Part shown: one piece after another, positions 1-6,080 of the stretch
Position numbering within the stretch: position 1 is the first letter of the stretch
How the letters are laid out: each line of letters opens with the position of its first letter
Source: an uncultured Flavobacterium sp.
GTDB taxonomy: Bacteria > Bacteroidota > Bacteroidia > Flavobacteriales > Flavobacteriaceae
Assembly: GCF_946479975.1 (NCBI RefSeq)
Contig: NZ_CAMLIX010000198.1
Span: 1-8,841, forward strand
Length of the DNA stretch: 8,841 bases
Direction: 5' to 3'
Notes under the pieces: generated by a model
The model's input: only the letters and a program-made list of their open reading frames with translations
What the model was told of the DNA's origin: nothing
The model's database searches: none
Program-made: the position numbers and the translations under genes

Positions 1-146
1 GGAAGACCAATTTCAATTAAATCAACGCCGTTTTTTTCTAAATCCTGAATAATCTGCACGGTATCGTTTAAGTTTGGATATCCAGCAGAGAAATAAATAG
101 AAAGTATCTTTTTATCTTCTTGTAATTTCTGAGTTATTCTGTTCAT
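1..146 (-). CDS. trpA: Tryptophan synthase alpha subunit, N-terminal fragment
   Basis: This is the first 48 codons of TrpA, which cleaves indole-3-glycerol phosphate to indole and glyceraldehyde 3-phosphate and passes indole through a tunnel to TrpB. The translation begins MNRITQKLQEDKKIL and continues with FSAGYPN (residues 19-25) and GVDLIEIGLP, the end of which is cut by the window edge. These match the first strand and the second-strand region of the TIM barrel. Glu45 aligns with the catalytic glutamate of the family (Glu49 in the Salmonella enzyme). The ATG at 146 gives the normal family N-terminus. It lies 160 bases after the carbon-nitrogen hydrolase stop, with three palindromes and no TAnnTTTG promoter box in between, so read-through from the trp operon is the likely source of expression. 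In most genomes trpA follows trpB directly; here two genes separate them. Confidence 0.93.
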   Translation of the reverse strand, partial: MNRITQKLQEDKKILSIYFSAGYPNLNDTVQIIQDLEKNGVDLIEIGL

Positions 147-161
147 TTTAATATTTTTTGT

Positions 162-188
162 CCTAACAGGTTTTAAAAACCTGTTAGG
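162..188. repeat. 27-base palindrome in the hydrolase-trpA gap
   Basis: A perfect inverted repeat with 13-base arms (CCTAACAGGTTTT and its complement) around one central A. It is of the same design as the two palindromes at 221-247 and 278-304 but has a different outer arm sequence (CTAACAGG instead of CTACAAGG). I recall such elements as common intergenic palindromes in Flavobacterium. It could fold in RNA on either strand. On the minus strand it is not followed by a T tract, so it does not look like a terminator for the trp operon. Confidence 0.85.
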
Positions 189-220
189 TATTTTTTGTTT
201 ATGTTGTAGTTTGTTTTGCT

Positions 221-304
221 CCTGCAAGGTTTTCAAAACCTTGTAGGTCTTTATGTTTTTTAAGTGATTCAATTATACCTACAAGGTTTTAAAAACCTTG
301 CAGG
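221..304. repeat. Pair of inverted 27-base palindromes (REP-like doublet)
   Basis: Two 27-base imperfect palindromes occupy 221-247 and 278-304, separated by 30 bases. Each has one imperfect pair between its own arms (224 with 244, and 281 with 301). The second unit is the reverse complement of the first at 26 of 27 positions; only the central base differs. The doublet can therefore form two small hairpins or one long 27-base stem with a 30-base loop. The far unit ends two bases before the stop codon of the carbon-nitrogen hydrolase gene. The arrangement resembles REP doublets (BIMEs) of other bacteria. No transposase is nearby. Confidence 0.85.
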
Positions 305-306
305 AA

Positions 307-1041
307 CTAAAAAGTAACGATTTTTCTCGTCCAATTATCATTATTGTTTTCCACTAATAATAATCCGGAATCAGAATCATTCATTTGACCAATTAATTCT
401 CCTTTATTGTTCCAAAAAGCACTTTTTCCGCCTGAAGGATATCCCCAAGATTTGCCGCTAAAGTTCGACATCAAAACATTCATTTCATGTTTTTGAGCGT
501 AATTTTGCAAATCTCGATATGCATTCGGAATTCCATTTGGAGAAAAGAAAATACTAGCGATATAAATATCAGTTTCTTTCTTCTTCGCATTTTCCGGATG
601 CAGCGGATTGTCAATATCAGCACAAATTGCAAAAGAAACATTCTGATTTTCAATTGTAATCATAGGATTATAATCGAATGTAGCATCAAAATATTCATCT
701 TCTCCTTCGTGCAAAAACTGTTTCGTATAAATTGAAACCGATTTTGGAGAAATAACAAACTGACCAATATACATTTCAGATTCAATCTTGATTGGTGCAC
801 CAGCAACAATGATGATAGTATGCTTTACTGCCAATTCTTTTAAATGATCGATTCTCGAATCGTCTTTTGTAAAAGCTAGAGGCTCAGCATCAGCCCTTTC
901 ATATCCAGTTATGGACATTTCGGGAAATACAATTAAATCTGCTCCATTTTCTACTGCCAATTCAACAAGCCGATAATGATCTAATAAATTAGCTTCGATA
1001 TTGTGTCTGTCTGGTTTTGTTTGCGCTGTCGCTAAAATCAT
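307..1041 (-). CDS. Carbon-nitrogen hydrolase (nitrilase superfamily amidase)
   Basis: A 244-residue single-domain enzyme of the nitrilase superfamily, which hydrolyses amide or nitrile C-N bonds through a Glu-Lys-Cys triad. All three elements are visible: Glu41 in VFPEMSITGY, Lys107 in YTKQFLHEGEDEYF, and Cys140 in FAICADIDNP. The length suits a lone catalytic domain, and there is no signal peptide, so it should be cytoplasmic. The substrate cannot be read from sequence; omega-amidase or deaminated-glutathione amidase (Nit2/Nit1-like) activities are possibilities only. The ATG at 1041 follows the stop of the upstream cyclotransferase-like gene by six bases, so the two are surely cotranscribed. 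Both sit between trpB and trpA without an evident role in tryptophan synthesis. Confidence 0.9.
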   Translation of the reverse strand: MILATAQTKPDRHNIEANLLDHYRLVELAVENGADLIVFPEMSITGYERADAEPLAFTKDDSRIDHLKELAVKHTIIIVAGAPIKIESEMYIGQFVISPKSVSIYTKQFLHEGEDEYFDATFDYNPMITIENQNVSFAICADIDNPLHPENAKKKETDIYIASIFFSPNGIPNAYRDLQNYAQKHEMNVLMSNFSGKSWGYPSGGKSAFWNNKGELIGQMNDSDSGLLLVENNNDNWTRKIVTF

Positions 1042-1047
1042 TTTCGA

Positions 1048-1368
1048 TTATTTATTTTCGGTGTAAATCCAAGCCGTTCTTCCTGATTGAAGTTTGACTT
1101 GAACTCTTTTGTATGAAATAGACTCAAACTGATCTACTTTTAACAATTCTGAATTAGAAATTTCAAAAACGGCACCATGTATAACATCTTCAAGATTTTC
1201 ACTAGGTACTGCAACAACGTAATCTGCCATTCCAAATTCTTCTTCTATTTGCAAACTTTTTAGTTTAAAGCCTAGTATTTGATCTGGAGATCCAACTAAA
1301 ACTTTATTAAAAATCTGCATTTGAATTTGTTTTGATCTTATTGTTCCGTATGAGAATAATAGTTCCAT
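1048..1368 (-). CDS. Gamma-glutamylcyclotransferase-like (AIG2/GGCT fold) protein
   Basis: A 106-residue protein that resembles the small AIG2/YtfP branch of the gamma-glutamylcyclotransferase family. The N-terminus LLFSYGTIR (residues 3-11) matches the substrate-binding YGxL loop. Glu82 in VDQFESISYKR sits where the family carries its catalytic glutamate, followed by the usual Tyr and Arg. GAVFEI (65-70) fits the central strand that precedes it. Enzymes of this fold convert gamma-glutamyl compounds to 5-oxoproline, but many short members have unknown substrates, so I give no precise reaction. It is cytoplasmic with no signal peptide. It is tightly linked to the carbon-nitrogen hydrolase gene (six-base gap) and is separated from trpB by a 127-base gap that holds a structured repeat. 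Confidence 0.8.
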   Translation of the reverse strand: MELLFSYGTIRSKQIQMQIFNKVLVGSPDQILGFKLKSLQIEEEFGMADYVVAVPSENLEDVIHGAVFEISNSELLKVDQFESISYKRVQVKLQSGRTAWIYTENK

Positions 1369-1395
1369 AATTATGATTTTTCTCGTTATTTGTTA

Positions 1396-1478
1396 GCGTT
1401 AGGGATGGGAGCGGCATCCTTTTTATTTTTTCTTTAAAAATAAAAAGATATAGCGGACAGCCCGACCGTAGGGAACGC
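1396..1478. repeat. Structured intergenic element with three hairpins inside a closing stem
   Basis: This fills most of the trpB-cyclotransferase gap. GCGTT at 1396-1400 pairs with AACGC at 1474-1478. Inside are three hairpins on the plus strand: GGATG/CATCC (1403-1407 with 1415-1419), a perfect 11-base AT stem (1420-1430 with 1436-1446, loop TCTTT), and CCC/GGG (1461-1463 with 1471-1473). The GC-rich flanks around an AT-only stem stand out from the surrounding sequence. I recall similar sequences scattered between genes in Flavobacterium, so it is probably a dispersed repeat. It might belong to a catalogued flavobacterial RNA such as the Flavo-1 motif, but I cannot confirm that. Confidence 0.6.
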
Positions 1479-1495
1479 CCAAATTACAACTTTTA

Positions 1496-2677
1496 TTACA
1501 ATTTAAAGTAATCTATATAATTATCTAAATCTTTATCGCCACGTCCAGAAAGGCTGATTACTACAACATCTGTAGGTTTAAATTTTTTCTGGTCTAAGAC
1601 GGCAAAGGCGTGAGCACTTTCTATGGCTGGAATAATTCCTTCTAATTTTGTCAATTGCAGCCCTGCATTCATAGCATCATCATCGGTTACAGAGAAAAAT
1701 TCGCCGCGTCCGCTTTGTGCTAAATGCGCGTGCAAAGGGCCAACTCCAGGATAATCTAATCCTGCAGAAATAGAATAGGGTTCTGTAATTTGTCCGTCTT
1801 GAGTCTGCATTAAAAGGGTTTTGCAACCGTGAATAACACCAACTTTTCCTAATTTACTGGTTGCTGCACTGTGACCGCTGTCAACACCTTTTCCTGCTGC
1901 TTCAACCGCGATAATGCCAACCTCTGGTTCGTGTAAAAAGTGATAGTAAGTTCCAGCAGCATTACTTCCGCCACCGATACAAGCGATTACATAATCAGGA
2001 TTTTCACGTCCTTCTTTTTCTTTTAACTGCCATTTGATTTCCTCAGAAATAATGCTCTGAAAACGCGTTACCATATCTGGATAAGGATGCGGTCCAATGG
2101 CAGATCCGATGATGTAATGCGTGTCAACAGGATTGTTAATCCAGTCGCGGATTGCCTCGTTTGTAGCGTCTTTTAAGGTTCTTGAACCCGAAAGTGCCGG
2201 ACGAACTTCTGCACCTAACATTTTCATACGTGCCACGTTTGGCGCCTGACGCGCAATGTCGATTTCGCCCATGTACACGATACATTCAATTCCCATTAAA
2301 GCGCAAACTGTTGCTGTAGCTACGCCGTGTTGACCTGCACCGGTTTCGGCAATAATTCTTTTTTTGCCTAGACGTTTTGCAAGTAAAATCTGCCCGATGG
2401 TGTTGTTTACTTTGTGTGCTCCAGTATGATTTAAATCTTCTCTTTTTAGGTACACTTTGGTGTTATACTTTTCAGATAAACGCTTTGCAAAATACAACGG
2501 ACTCGGGCGTCCTACATAATCTTTCAGTAATTGGTTGAACTCAGCTTTAAAATCTGGTTCGTCCATAATACTTAAGTATTTCTGACGCAGTTCTTCTACA
2601 TTTGGATATAACATTTCTGGAATAAAAGCGCCTCCAAATTCTCCGTAATATCCTTTTTCGTTAACGTTAAAACTCAT
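1496..2677 (-). CDS. trpB: Tryptophan synthase beta chain
   Basis: TrpB condenses indole with L-serine to give L-tryptophan, using pyridoxal phosphate, in an alpha2-beta2 complex with TrpA. The 393-residue length is normal. Lys89 in HTGAHKVNN is the Schiff-base lysine. Glu111 in AETGAGQHG is the catalytic acid-base. GGGSN at 235-239 binds the cofactor phosphate, and the C-terminal SLSGRGDKD motif is present. The N-terminus GYYGEFGGAFIPE is also typical of the standard TrpB1 type. The ATG at 2677 lies 12 bases after the trpF stop, the tightest junction among the trp genes here. It is intact with no unusual residues. trpA is not next; it begins about 1.35 kb further on, after two other genes. 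Confidence 0.98.
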   Translation of the reverse strand: MSFNVNEKGYYGEFGGAFIPEMLYPNVEELRQKYLSIMDEPDFKAEFNQLLKDYVGRPSPLYFAKRLSEKYNTKVYLKREDLNHTGAHKVNNTIGQILLAKRLGKKRIIAETGAGQHGVATATVCALMGIECIVYMGEIDIARQAPNVARMKMLGAEVRPALSGSRTLKDATNEAIRDWINNPVDTHYIIGSAIGPHPYPDMVTRFQSIISEEIKWQLKEKEGRENPDYVIACIGGGSNAAGTYYHFLHEPEVGIIAVEAAGKGVDSGHSAATSKLGKVGVIHGCKTLLMQTQDGQITEPYSISAGLDYPGVGPLHAHLAQSGRGEFFSVTDDDAMNAGLQLTKLEGIIPAIESAHAFAVLDQKKFKPTDVVVISLSGRGDKDLDNYIDYFKL

Positions 2678-2689
2678 TTTATTTAAATT

Positions 2690-3322
2690 TTAAAAGTTGG
2701 CAACATCAAATTTTCGTTTGAAATTGCTTAATAGATTTCTGTTTTTCAGCCCTGGTTCGATTTCAAATTTACTATTTACATCGACAGCATAAATGGGTAA
2801 ATTGGTTTTTGAGATTTCTTCAATGGCTTTTAATTCGTTCATTCCGATGCCGCCGCTTAAAAAGAAAGGCTTTTTCGAATTGTATTTTTTTAATATTGTC
2901 CAGTCGAAAGTTGTTCCGTTTCCTCCTGGTAGTTTTCCTTTGGTGTCAAACAGAAAATAATCTGCCACTTCTTCAAAAGGTTTTATGACTTCAAAATCAA
3001 AATTTTCATCGGCTGAAAATACTTTGATAATTTCGATTTTCTTGGGTAATTCTTTTTTTAATTCTGATATAAATTCGACTGATTCTTCTCCGTGTAATTG
3101 AACGGCTTGTAAATTGTATTTTTCGACTTTTTCTAGAATTTCTTCTTGACTTTGATTGACAAAAACGCCTACTTTTTTGATGGTTTTGATCAATTCGGGA
3201 ACATTCCCGTTGCAATATCTAGCGGATTTTTCCCAGAAAATAAATCCCATATAATCGGGTAGGAGAGCGCCTACTTCGAGGATGTTTTCTTGATATTTCA
3301 TGCCGCATATTTTGAGTTTCAT
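2690..3322 (-). CDS. trpF: Phosphoribosylanthranilate isomerase
   Basis: TrpF carries out the Amadori rearrangement of N-(5'-phosphoribosyl)anthranilate to the carboxyphenylamino-deoxyribulose phosphate that TrpC uses. It is a free-standing 210-residue TIM barrel, not fused to TrpC. The catalytic base is Cys6 in LKICGM, and the general acid is Asp126 in LFDTKGKLPGGNG. QLHG (75-78) and LSGGIG (155-160) are the usual barrel motifs. The last phosphate-binding region reads AVDVNSKFE where many homologues have DVSSGVE, a mild substitution. The ATG at 3322 gives the family N-terminus directly. It lies 162 bases after trpC, the longest gap between neighbouring trp genes here, and that gap holds two repeat families. 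Confidence 0.97.
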   Translation of the reverse strand: MKLKICGMKYQENILEVGALLPDYMGFIFWEKSARYCNGNVPELIKTIKKVGVFVNQSQEEILEKVEKYNLQAVQLHGEESVEFISELKKELPKKIEIIKVFSADENFDFEVIKPFEEVADYFLFDTKGKLPGGNGTTFDWTILKKYNSKKPFFLSGGIGMNELKAIEEISKTNLPIYAVDVNSKFEIEPGLKNRNLLSNFKRKFDVANF

Positions 3323-3340
3323 TTTTGTTGTGTGTTTTTT

Positions 3341-3405
3341 AACGCAAAGTGCGCTAAGGTTTTTTGTTTTTGATGATGTTCCAAACGCTAAGTTCGCAAA
3401 GCTTT
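3341..3405. repeat. Two related copies of an AACGC(A/T)AAG repeat
   Basis: In the trpC-trpF gap, AACGCAAAGTGCGCTAAGG begins at 3341 and AACGCTAAGTTCGCAAAGC begins at 3384. The two copies agree at most positions and are separated by a T-rich stretch. This is a word I associate with intergenic DNA of Flavobacterium. No coding potential or promoter box is seen here. Confidence 0.6.
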
Positions 3406-3416
3406 GTTTTGTTTTT

Positions 3417-3480
3417 TTGCCACAGATTAAAGGATTTTCACAGATTAAAAAATCCTTTTAATCTGTGGAATCTGTGGCAA
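3417..3480. repeat. 64-base palindromic repeat with duplicated arms
   Basis: A long inverted repeat directly after the trpC stop. The outer arms TTGCCACAGATT (3417-3428) and AATCTGTGGCAA (3469-3480) pair perfectly over 12 bases. Each arm is duplicated inward: CACAGATT recurs at 3439-3446 and AATCTGTG at 3460-3467. A further pair, AAAGGATT (3429-3436) with AATCCTTT (3451-3458), crosses these. Several exclusive folds are therefore possible. It looks like a dispersed flavobacterial intergenic repeat. It might slow or partly end transcription between trpC and trpF, but there is no adjacent T tract like that of the attenuator. Confidence 0.8.
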
Positions 3481-3484
3481 CTTT

Positions 3485-4264
3485 TTATAACTGTTTAATA
3501 AATTCTGTTGCAGCCTGTCCAGCATTCTCGGTTTTCATGAAGTTTTCTCCAATTAAAAAACCTTTGTAGCCGTAAGGTTTAAGTTCTTGAATGGCTTCGA
3601 TTGATGAAATACCGCTTTCGGATACTTTTACAAAATCGTTCGGAATTTGAGATGCCAATTCTTTGCTGAAATCCAGACTTACTTCGAATGTTTTTAGGTT
3701 TCTGTTGTTAACGCCAATCATGTCTAAAGTGGGCATAATTGATTTTTCTAACTCTTCTTGATTATGAACTTCAAGCAAGACTTCTAAACCTAATTTTTTA
3801 GCAAATTCAGATAATGATTTGATTTCTTCGCGTGTTAAAACCGCTGCGATTAATAAAATCAAATCGGCTCCGTGTGCTTTTGCTTCCAAAATTTGATATT
3901 CATCAACAATAAATTCTTTTCGCAAAAGTGGAATATTTACAGAAGCTCTCGCTAAAAGTAAATCGTCAAGAGATCCACCGAAATATTTTCCGTCGGTTAA
4001 AACTGAAATTCCGCACGCACCAGCATTTTCGTAACCTTTTACCACTTCTTCAACTGTAAAATTATTGTTGATAATTGATTTTGAAGGAGAACGGCGTTTG
4101 TGTTCTGCAATAATTCCAGAATTACTTTCTCTCAATTTCTGACTAAGAGAAATCGTCTGTTTTCCAAAAAACACAGAAGCCTCCAACTGAGAAACCGGAA
4201 TAATTGATTTCTTCAAAATCACTTCTTGTTTTTTGTCTATTATTATTTTATCAAGGATATTCAT
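3485..4264 (-). CDS. trpC: Indole-3-glycerol-phosphate synthase
   Basis: TrpC closes the indole ring, with loss of CO2 and water, to give indole-3-glycerol phosphate. I place the start at the ATG at 4264, giving 259 residues beginning MNILDKIIIDKK, the family's usual N-terminus. An earlier in-frame ATG at 4300 would add 12 residues encoded by an intergenic repeat and is not credible. In the 259-residue numbering, the active-site residues are Glu54 and Lys56 (AEHKRRSPS), Lys116 (LLRKEFIVDEYQI), Glu165 (LLEVH), Asn187 (GVNNRNL) and Glu216-Ser217 (VSESGIS). It is a monofunctional TIM barrel, not fused to TrpF. It starts 74 bases after trpD. Confidence 0.96.
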   Translation of the reverse strand: MNILDKIIIDKKQEVILKKSIIPVSQLEASVFFGKQTISLSQKLRESNSGIIAEHKRRSPSKSIINNNFTVEEVVKGYENAGACGISVLTDGKYFGGSLDDLLLARASVNIPLLRKEFIVDEYQILEAKAHGADLILLIAAVLTREEIKSLSEFAKKLGLEVLLEVHNQEELEKSIMPTLDMIGVNNRNLKTFEVSLDFSKELASQIPNDFVKVSESGISSIEAIQELKPYGYKGFLIGENFMKTENAGQAATEFIKQL

Positions 4265-4275
4265 GTTGTGTTGTT

Positions 4276-4335
4276 TTGCCACAAAGTCACAAAGGCGCAA
4301 ATGTTATTAGTGCTAATTCGTGAAATTTGTGTTAG
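4276..4335. repeat. Intergenic repeats in the trpD-trpC gap
   Basis: The gap holds two adjacent repeat-like words: TTGCCACAAAGTCACAAAGG from 4276, followed by GCGCAAA, and ATTAGTGCTAATTCGTG from 4306, followed by AAATTTGTGTTA. Both resemble sequences I recall as frequent in Flavobacterium intergenic DNA. The first shares TTGCCACA with the outer arm of the palindrome at 3417. Reading the minus strand through the first word creates the spurious N-terminal extension of trpC. Confidence 0.5.
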
Positions 4336-4338
4336 TTT

Positions 4339-5331
4339 TTATTTACTTAATTCTTGTAATTTCTTCAATGCCTGATGTCCTTTTCCTGATAATAAACTTT
4401 CTTTTGCCAGTTCAAATCCTTCTTTTGGAGAACATTTTGTAACGGTTGCAATTGCCATTGCAGCATTTGCACAAACTACATTATTTTGTGCTTCGTTCCC
4501 TTTCCCTGAAATGATATTAGTGAAAATTTCAGCCGATTCTTCAATTGTTTTTCCGCCTTCAATTTCGGTTTGAGATAAAAGACGAACCCCAAAATCTTCT
4601 GGATTCAACATTCCTTCTAAATGATTAGAAATTGTTTTGGTTGGGCCAGTTAAAGAGATTTCATCGTATCCGTCAAGCGAATGTAAAATCGTAAAATTGG
4701 TATTGGTATTTTGGTATAAATACGCATACATTCTTGCCAATTCTAAGTTGAAAACTCCCACCAATTGATTCTGTGGGAATGCTGGATTTACCATTGGTCC
4801 CAACATATTAAAGAATGTTTTTACCGCCAGTTCTTTTCTAATAGGCCCAACATTTTTCATTGCTGGGTGAAATAATGGAGCGTGCAAAACGCAGATTCCA
4901 GCTTGATCGATACATTTTTCTAGAAACGAAGAATCGTTGCTGAATTTTATTCCCATTTTTTCCATTACGTTGCTCGATCCAGAAATAGATGAAACGCCGT
5001 AATTTCCGTGTTTTGCAACTTTGATTCCAGCTCCAGCTGAAACAAACGATGCTAAAGTAGAAATGTTGAAAGTATCTTTTCCATCACCACCAGTTCCGCA
5101 CAAATCGATTGTGTTGTAAGCTGATAAATCAACGCGGACACATAATTCTAATAAAGCTTCGCGAAAGCCAGAAAGTTCATCAATTGTAATGCTGCGCATC
5201 ATAAAAACAGTCAAAAATGCCGAAATCTGACTCGGATTATACTGACCGCTGGAGATATTAATCAATACGTTCTTTGCTTCTTCTTTTGTAAGCACCTCGT
5301 GATTGATTAATTTGTTTAATATTGTTTTCAT
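4339..5331 (-). CDS. trpD: Anthranilate phosphoribosyltransferase
   Basis: TrpD transfers phosphoribosyl from PRPP to anthranilate. The 330-residue length is typical of the free-standing enzyme, with no fused TrpG domain. The PRPP-binding motif GTGGDGKDTFNIST starts at residue 79. KHGN follows at 107-110; next comes Tyr111, where many homologues have Arg. SISGSSNVME and HPAMKNVGPIRKELAVKTFFN supply the rest of the site, with Arg165 at the anthranilate-contacting position. The metal-binding Asp-Glu pair is Asp223-Glu224 (DGYDEISLTGPT). The ATG at 5331 agrees with the family N-terminus. The gene lies 99 bases after trpG and 74 bases before trpC, both gaps being repeat-filled. Confidence 0.97.
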   Translation of the reverse strand: MKTILNKLINHEVLTKEEAKNVLINISSGQYNPSQISAFLTVFMMRSITIDELSGFREALLELCVRVDLSAYNTIDLCGTGGDGKDTFNISTLASFVSAGAGIKVAKHGNYGVSSISGSSNVMEKMGIKFSNDSSFLEKCIDQAGICVLHAPLFHPAMKNVGPIRKELAVKTFFNMLGPMVNPAFPQNQLVGVFNLELARMYAYLYQNTNTNFTILHSLDGYDEISLTGPTKTISNHLEGMLNPEDFGVRLLSQTEIEGGKTIEESAEIFTNIISGKGNEAQNNVVCANAAMAIATVTKCSPKEGFELAKESLLSGKGHQALKKLQELSK

Positions 5332-5430
5332 TTTTTTTTAAGTTGCTAAGGTTCTGAGATACTAAGATTCTAAGTTTTTTACTGTGACTGTAAACTGTGA
5401 CTGAATACTAAAAATTCTGAACACTGAATA
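5332..5430. repeat. Composite intergenic repeat, copy upstream of trpD
   Basis: The whole trpG-trpD gap is repeat-like. A T run and AAGTTGCTAAGG are followed by CTAAG/CTGAG-type words, then by ACTG-rich text that includes two copies of CTGAATACTA (5401-5410 and 5424-5433). It has the same layout as 5998-6080 upstream of trpG, starting with a T run plus AAGTTGCTAAG and moving through CTAAGTTTTTT to an ACTG-rich tail. The TAG stop of trpG (5431-5433) lies within the second CTGAATACTA. No promoter box is evident. Confidence 0.65.
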
Positions 5431-5997
5431 CTAGCTTTTTATCCAATTCTCTAAAATCCTTTTTCCGTTTGGCGTTAAAACGCTTTCTGGGTGAAACTGA
5501 ACGCCTCTTACGTCGTAATTTTTATGGCGTAAAGACATAATTTGTCCGTTTTCGTCAACAGAAGTTGCTTCTAAATCTTCTGGTAAATTGGCATCTACAA
5601 CCCAAGAGTGGTATCTTCCAACTTCGAATTCATTTCCTAAACCTTCAAACAAAATTTCATCTGAAACTACTGTTTTTACATTTGTAGCAACGCCGTGATA
5701 TACTTTATCAAGGTTTGAAAGTGTTCCGCCAAAAACTTCCCCAATTGCTTGTTGTCCTAAACAAACTCCAAGAATACTTTTTGTCGGACTGTATTTTTCG
5801 ATTACTGCTTTTAATAAACCCGCTTCATCTGGAATTCCAGGACCTGGCGAAAGTAATATTTTCTCGAAAGATGCAATTTCATCAATATCAAATTCATCGT
5901 TTCTGTAAACGGTAACTTCACAGTTTAAATCTTCTAAATAGTGCACTAAATTGTAAGTGAAACTATCGTAATTGTCTATAACTAATATTTTTTTCAT
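5431..5997 (-). CDS. trpG: Anthranilate synthase glutamine amidotransferase component
   Basis: TrpG is a class I glutaminase that releases ammonia from glutamine and feeds it to TrpE for anthranilate synthesis. I start it at the ATG at 5997, giving 188 residues beginning MKKILVIDNYDSFTYNLV, the family's usual N-terminus. An in-frame ATG at 6072 would add 25 Ser/Leu-rich residues translated from an intergenic repeat. The nucleophile is Cys79 in LGVCLGQQAIGE. His169 and Glu171 in VQFHPES complete the triad. LSPGPGIP (49-56) forms the oxyanion region, and RYHSW (128-132) is the typical loop. A PabA role shared with folate synthesis is possible, but the trp context makes TrpG the main reading. 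It is separated from trpE by a lipoprotein gene. Confidence 0.95.
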   Translation of the reverse strand: MKKILVIDNYDSFTYNLVHYLEDLNCEVTVYRNDEFDIDEIASFEKILLSPGPGIPDEAGLLKAVIEKYSPTKSILGVCLGQQAIGEVFGGTLSNLDKVYHGVATNVKTVVSDEILFEGLGNEFEVGRYHSWVVDANLPEDLEATSVDENGQIMSLRHKNYDVRGVQFHPESVLTPNGKRILENWIKS

Positions 5998-6080
5998 TTT
6001 TTTTAAAGTTGCTAAGCTGCTAAGGTCTAGGTTGCTAAGTTTTTTGCTGAAAACTGAAACTGAGACTGGCAACTAAATTT
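5998..6080. repeat. Composite intergenic repeat, copy upstream of trpG
   Basis: The lipoprotein-trpG gap has a T run, AAAGTTGCTAAGCTGCTAAG, a second GTTGCTAAG, then an ACTG-rich tail (CTGAAAACTGAAACTGAGACTGG). Its layout and words match 5332-5430. Translated in the trpG frame it yields the spurious 25-residue extension. I see no promoter box in it, so trpG probably depends on read-through from trpE. Confidence 0.65.

Noticed and set aside
162..188. Palindrome as an intrinsic terminator of the trp operon before trpA
   Set aside because: On the minus strand no T tract follows the stem. Its T-rich flank is on the plus-strand side, where no gene is transcribed.
487..735. Plus-strand open frame of 82 codons
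   Set aside because: It lies wholly inside the carbon-nitrogen hydrolase gene on the other strand and has no family features. The same applies to plus-strand frames at 5715-5915 (inside trpG), 6328-6594 (mostly inside the lipoprotein gene) and 6958-7149 (inside trpE).
3006..3215. Minus-strand frame of 69 codons inside trpF
   Set aside because: It is a shifted-frame shadow of trpF, rich in Arg/Lys/Ser, with no start context. The frame at 7486-7683 is the same kind of shadow of trpE.
4265..4300. Longer trpC start adding 12 residues (MRLCDFVAKQHN)
   Set aside because: The extension is translated from an intergenic repeat, and the internal ATG at 4264 gives the usual TrpC N-terminus.
5998..6072. 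Longer trpG start adding 25 residues
   Set aside because: The added sequence is Ser/Leu-rich repeat translation with no family match. The ATG at 5997 starts at KKILVIDNYDSFTYN, the conserved amidotransferase N-terminus.
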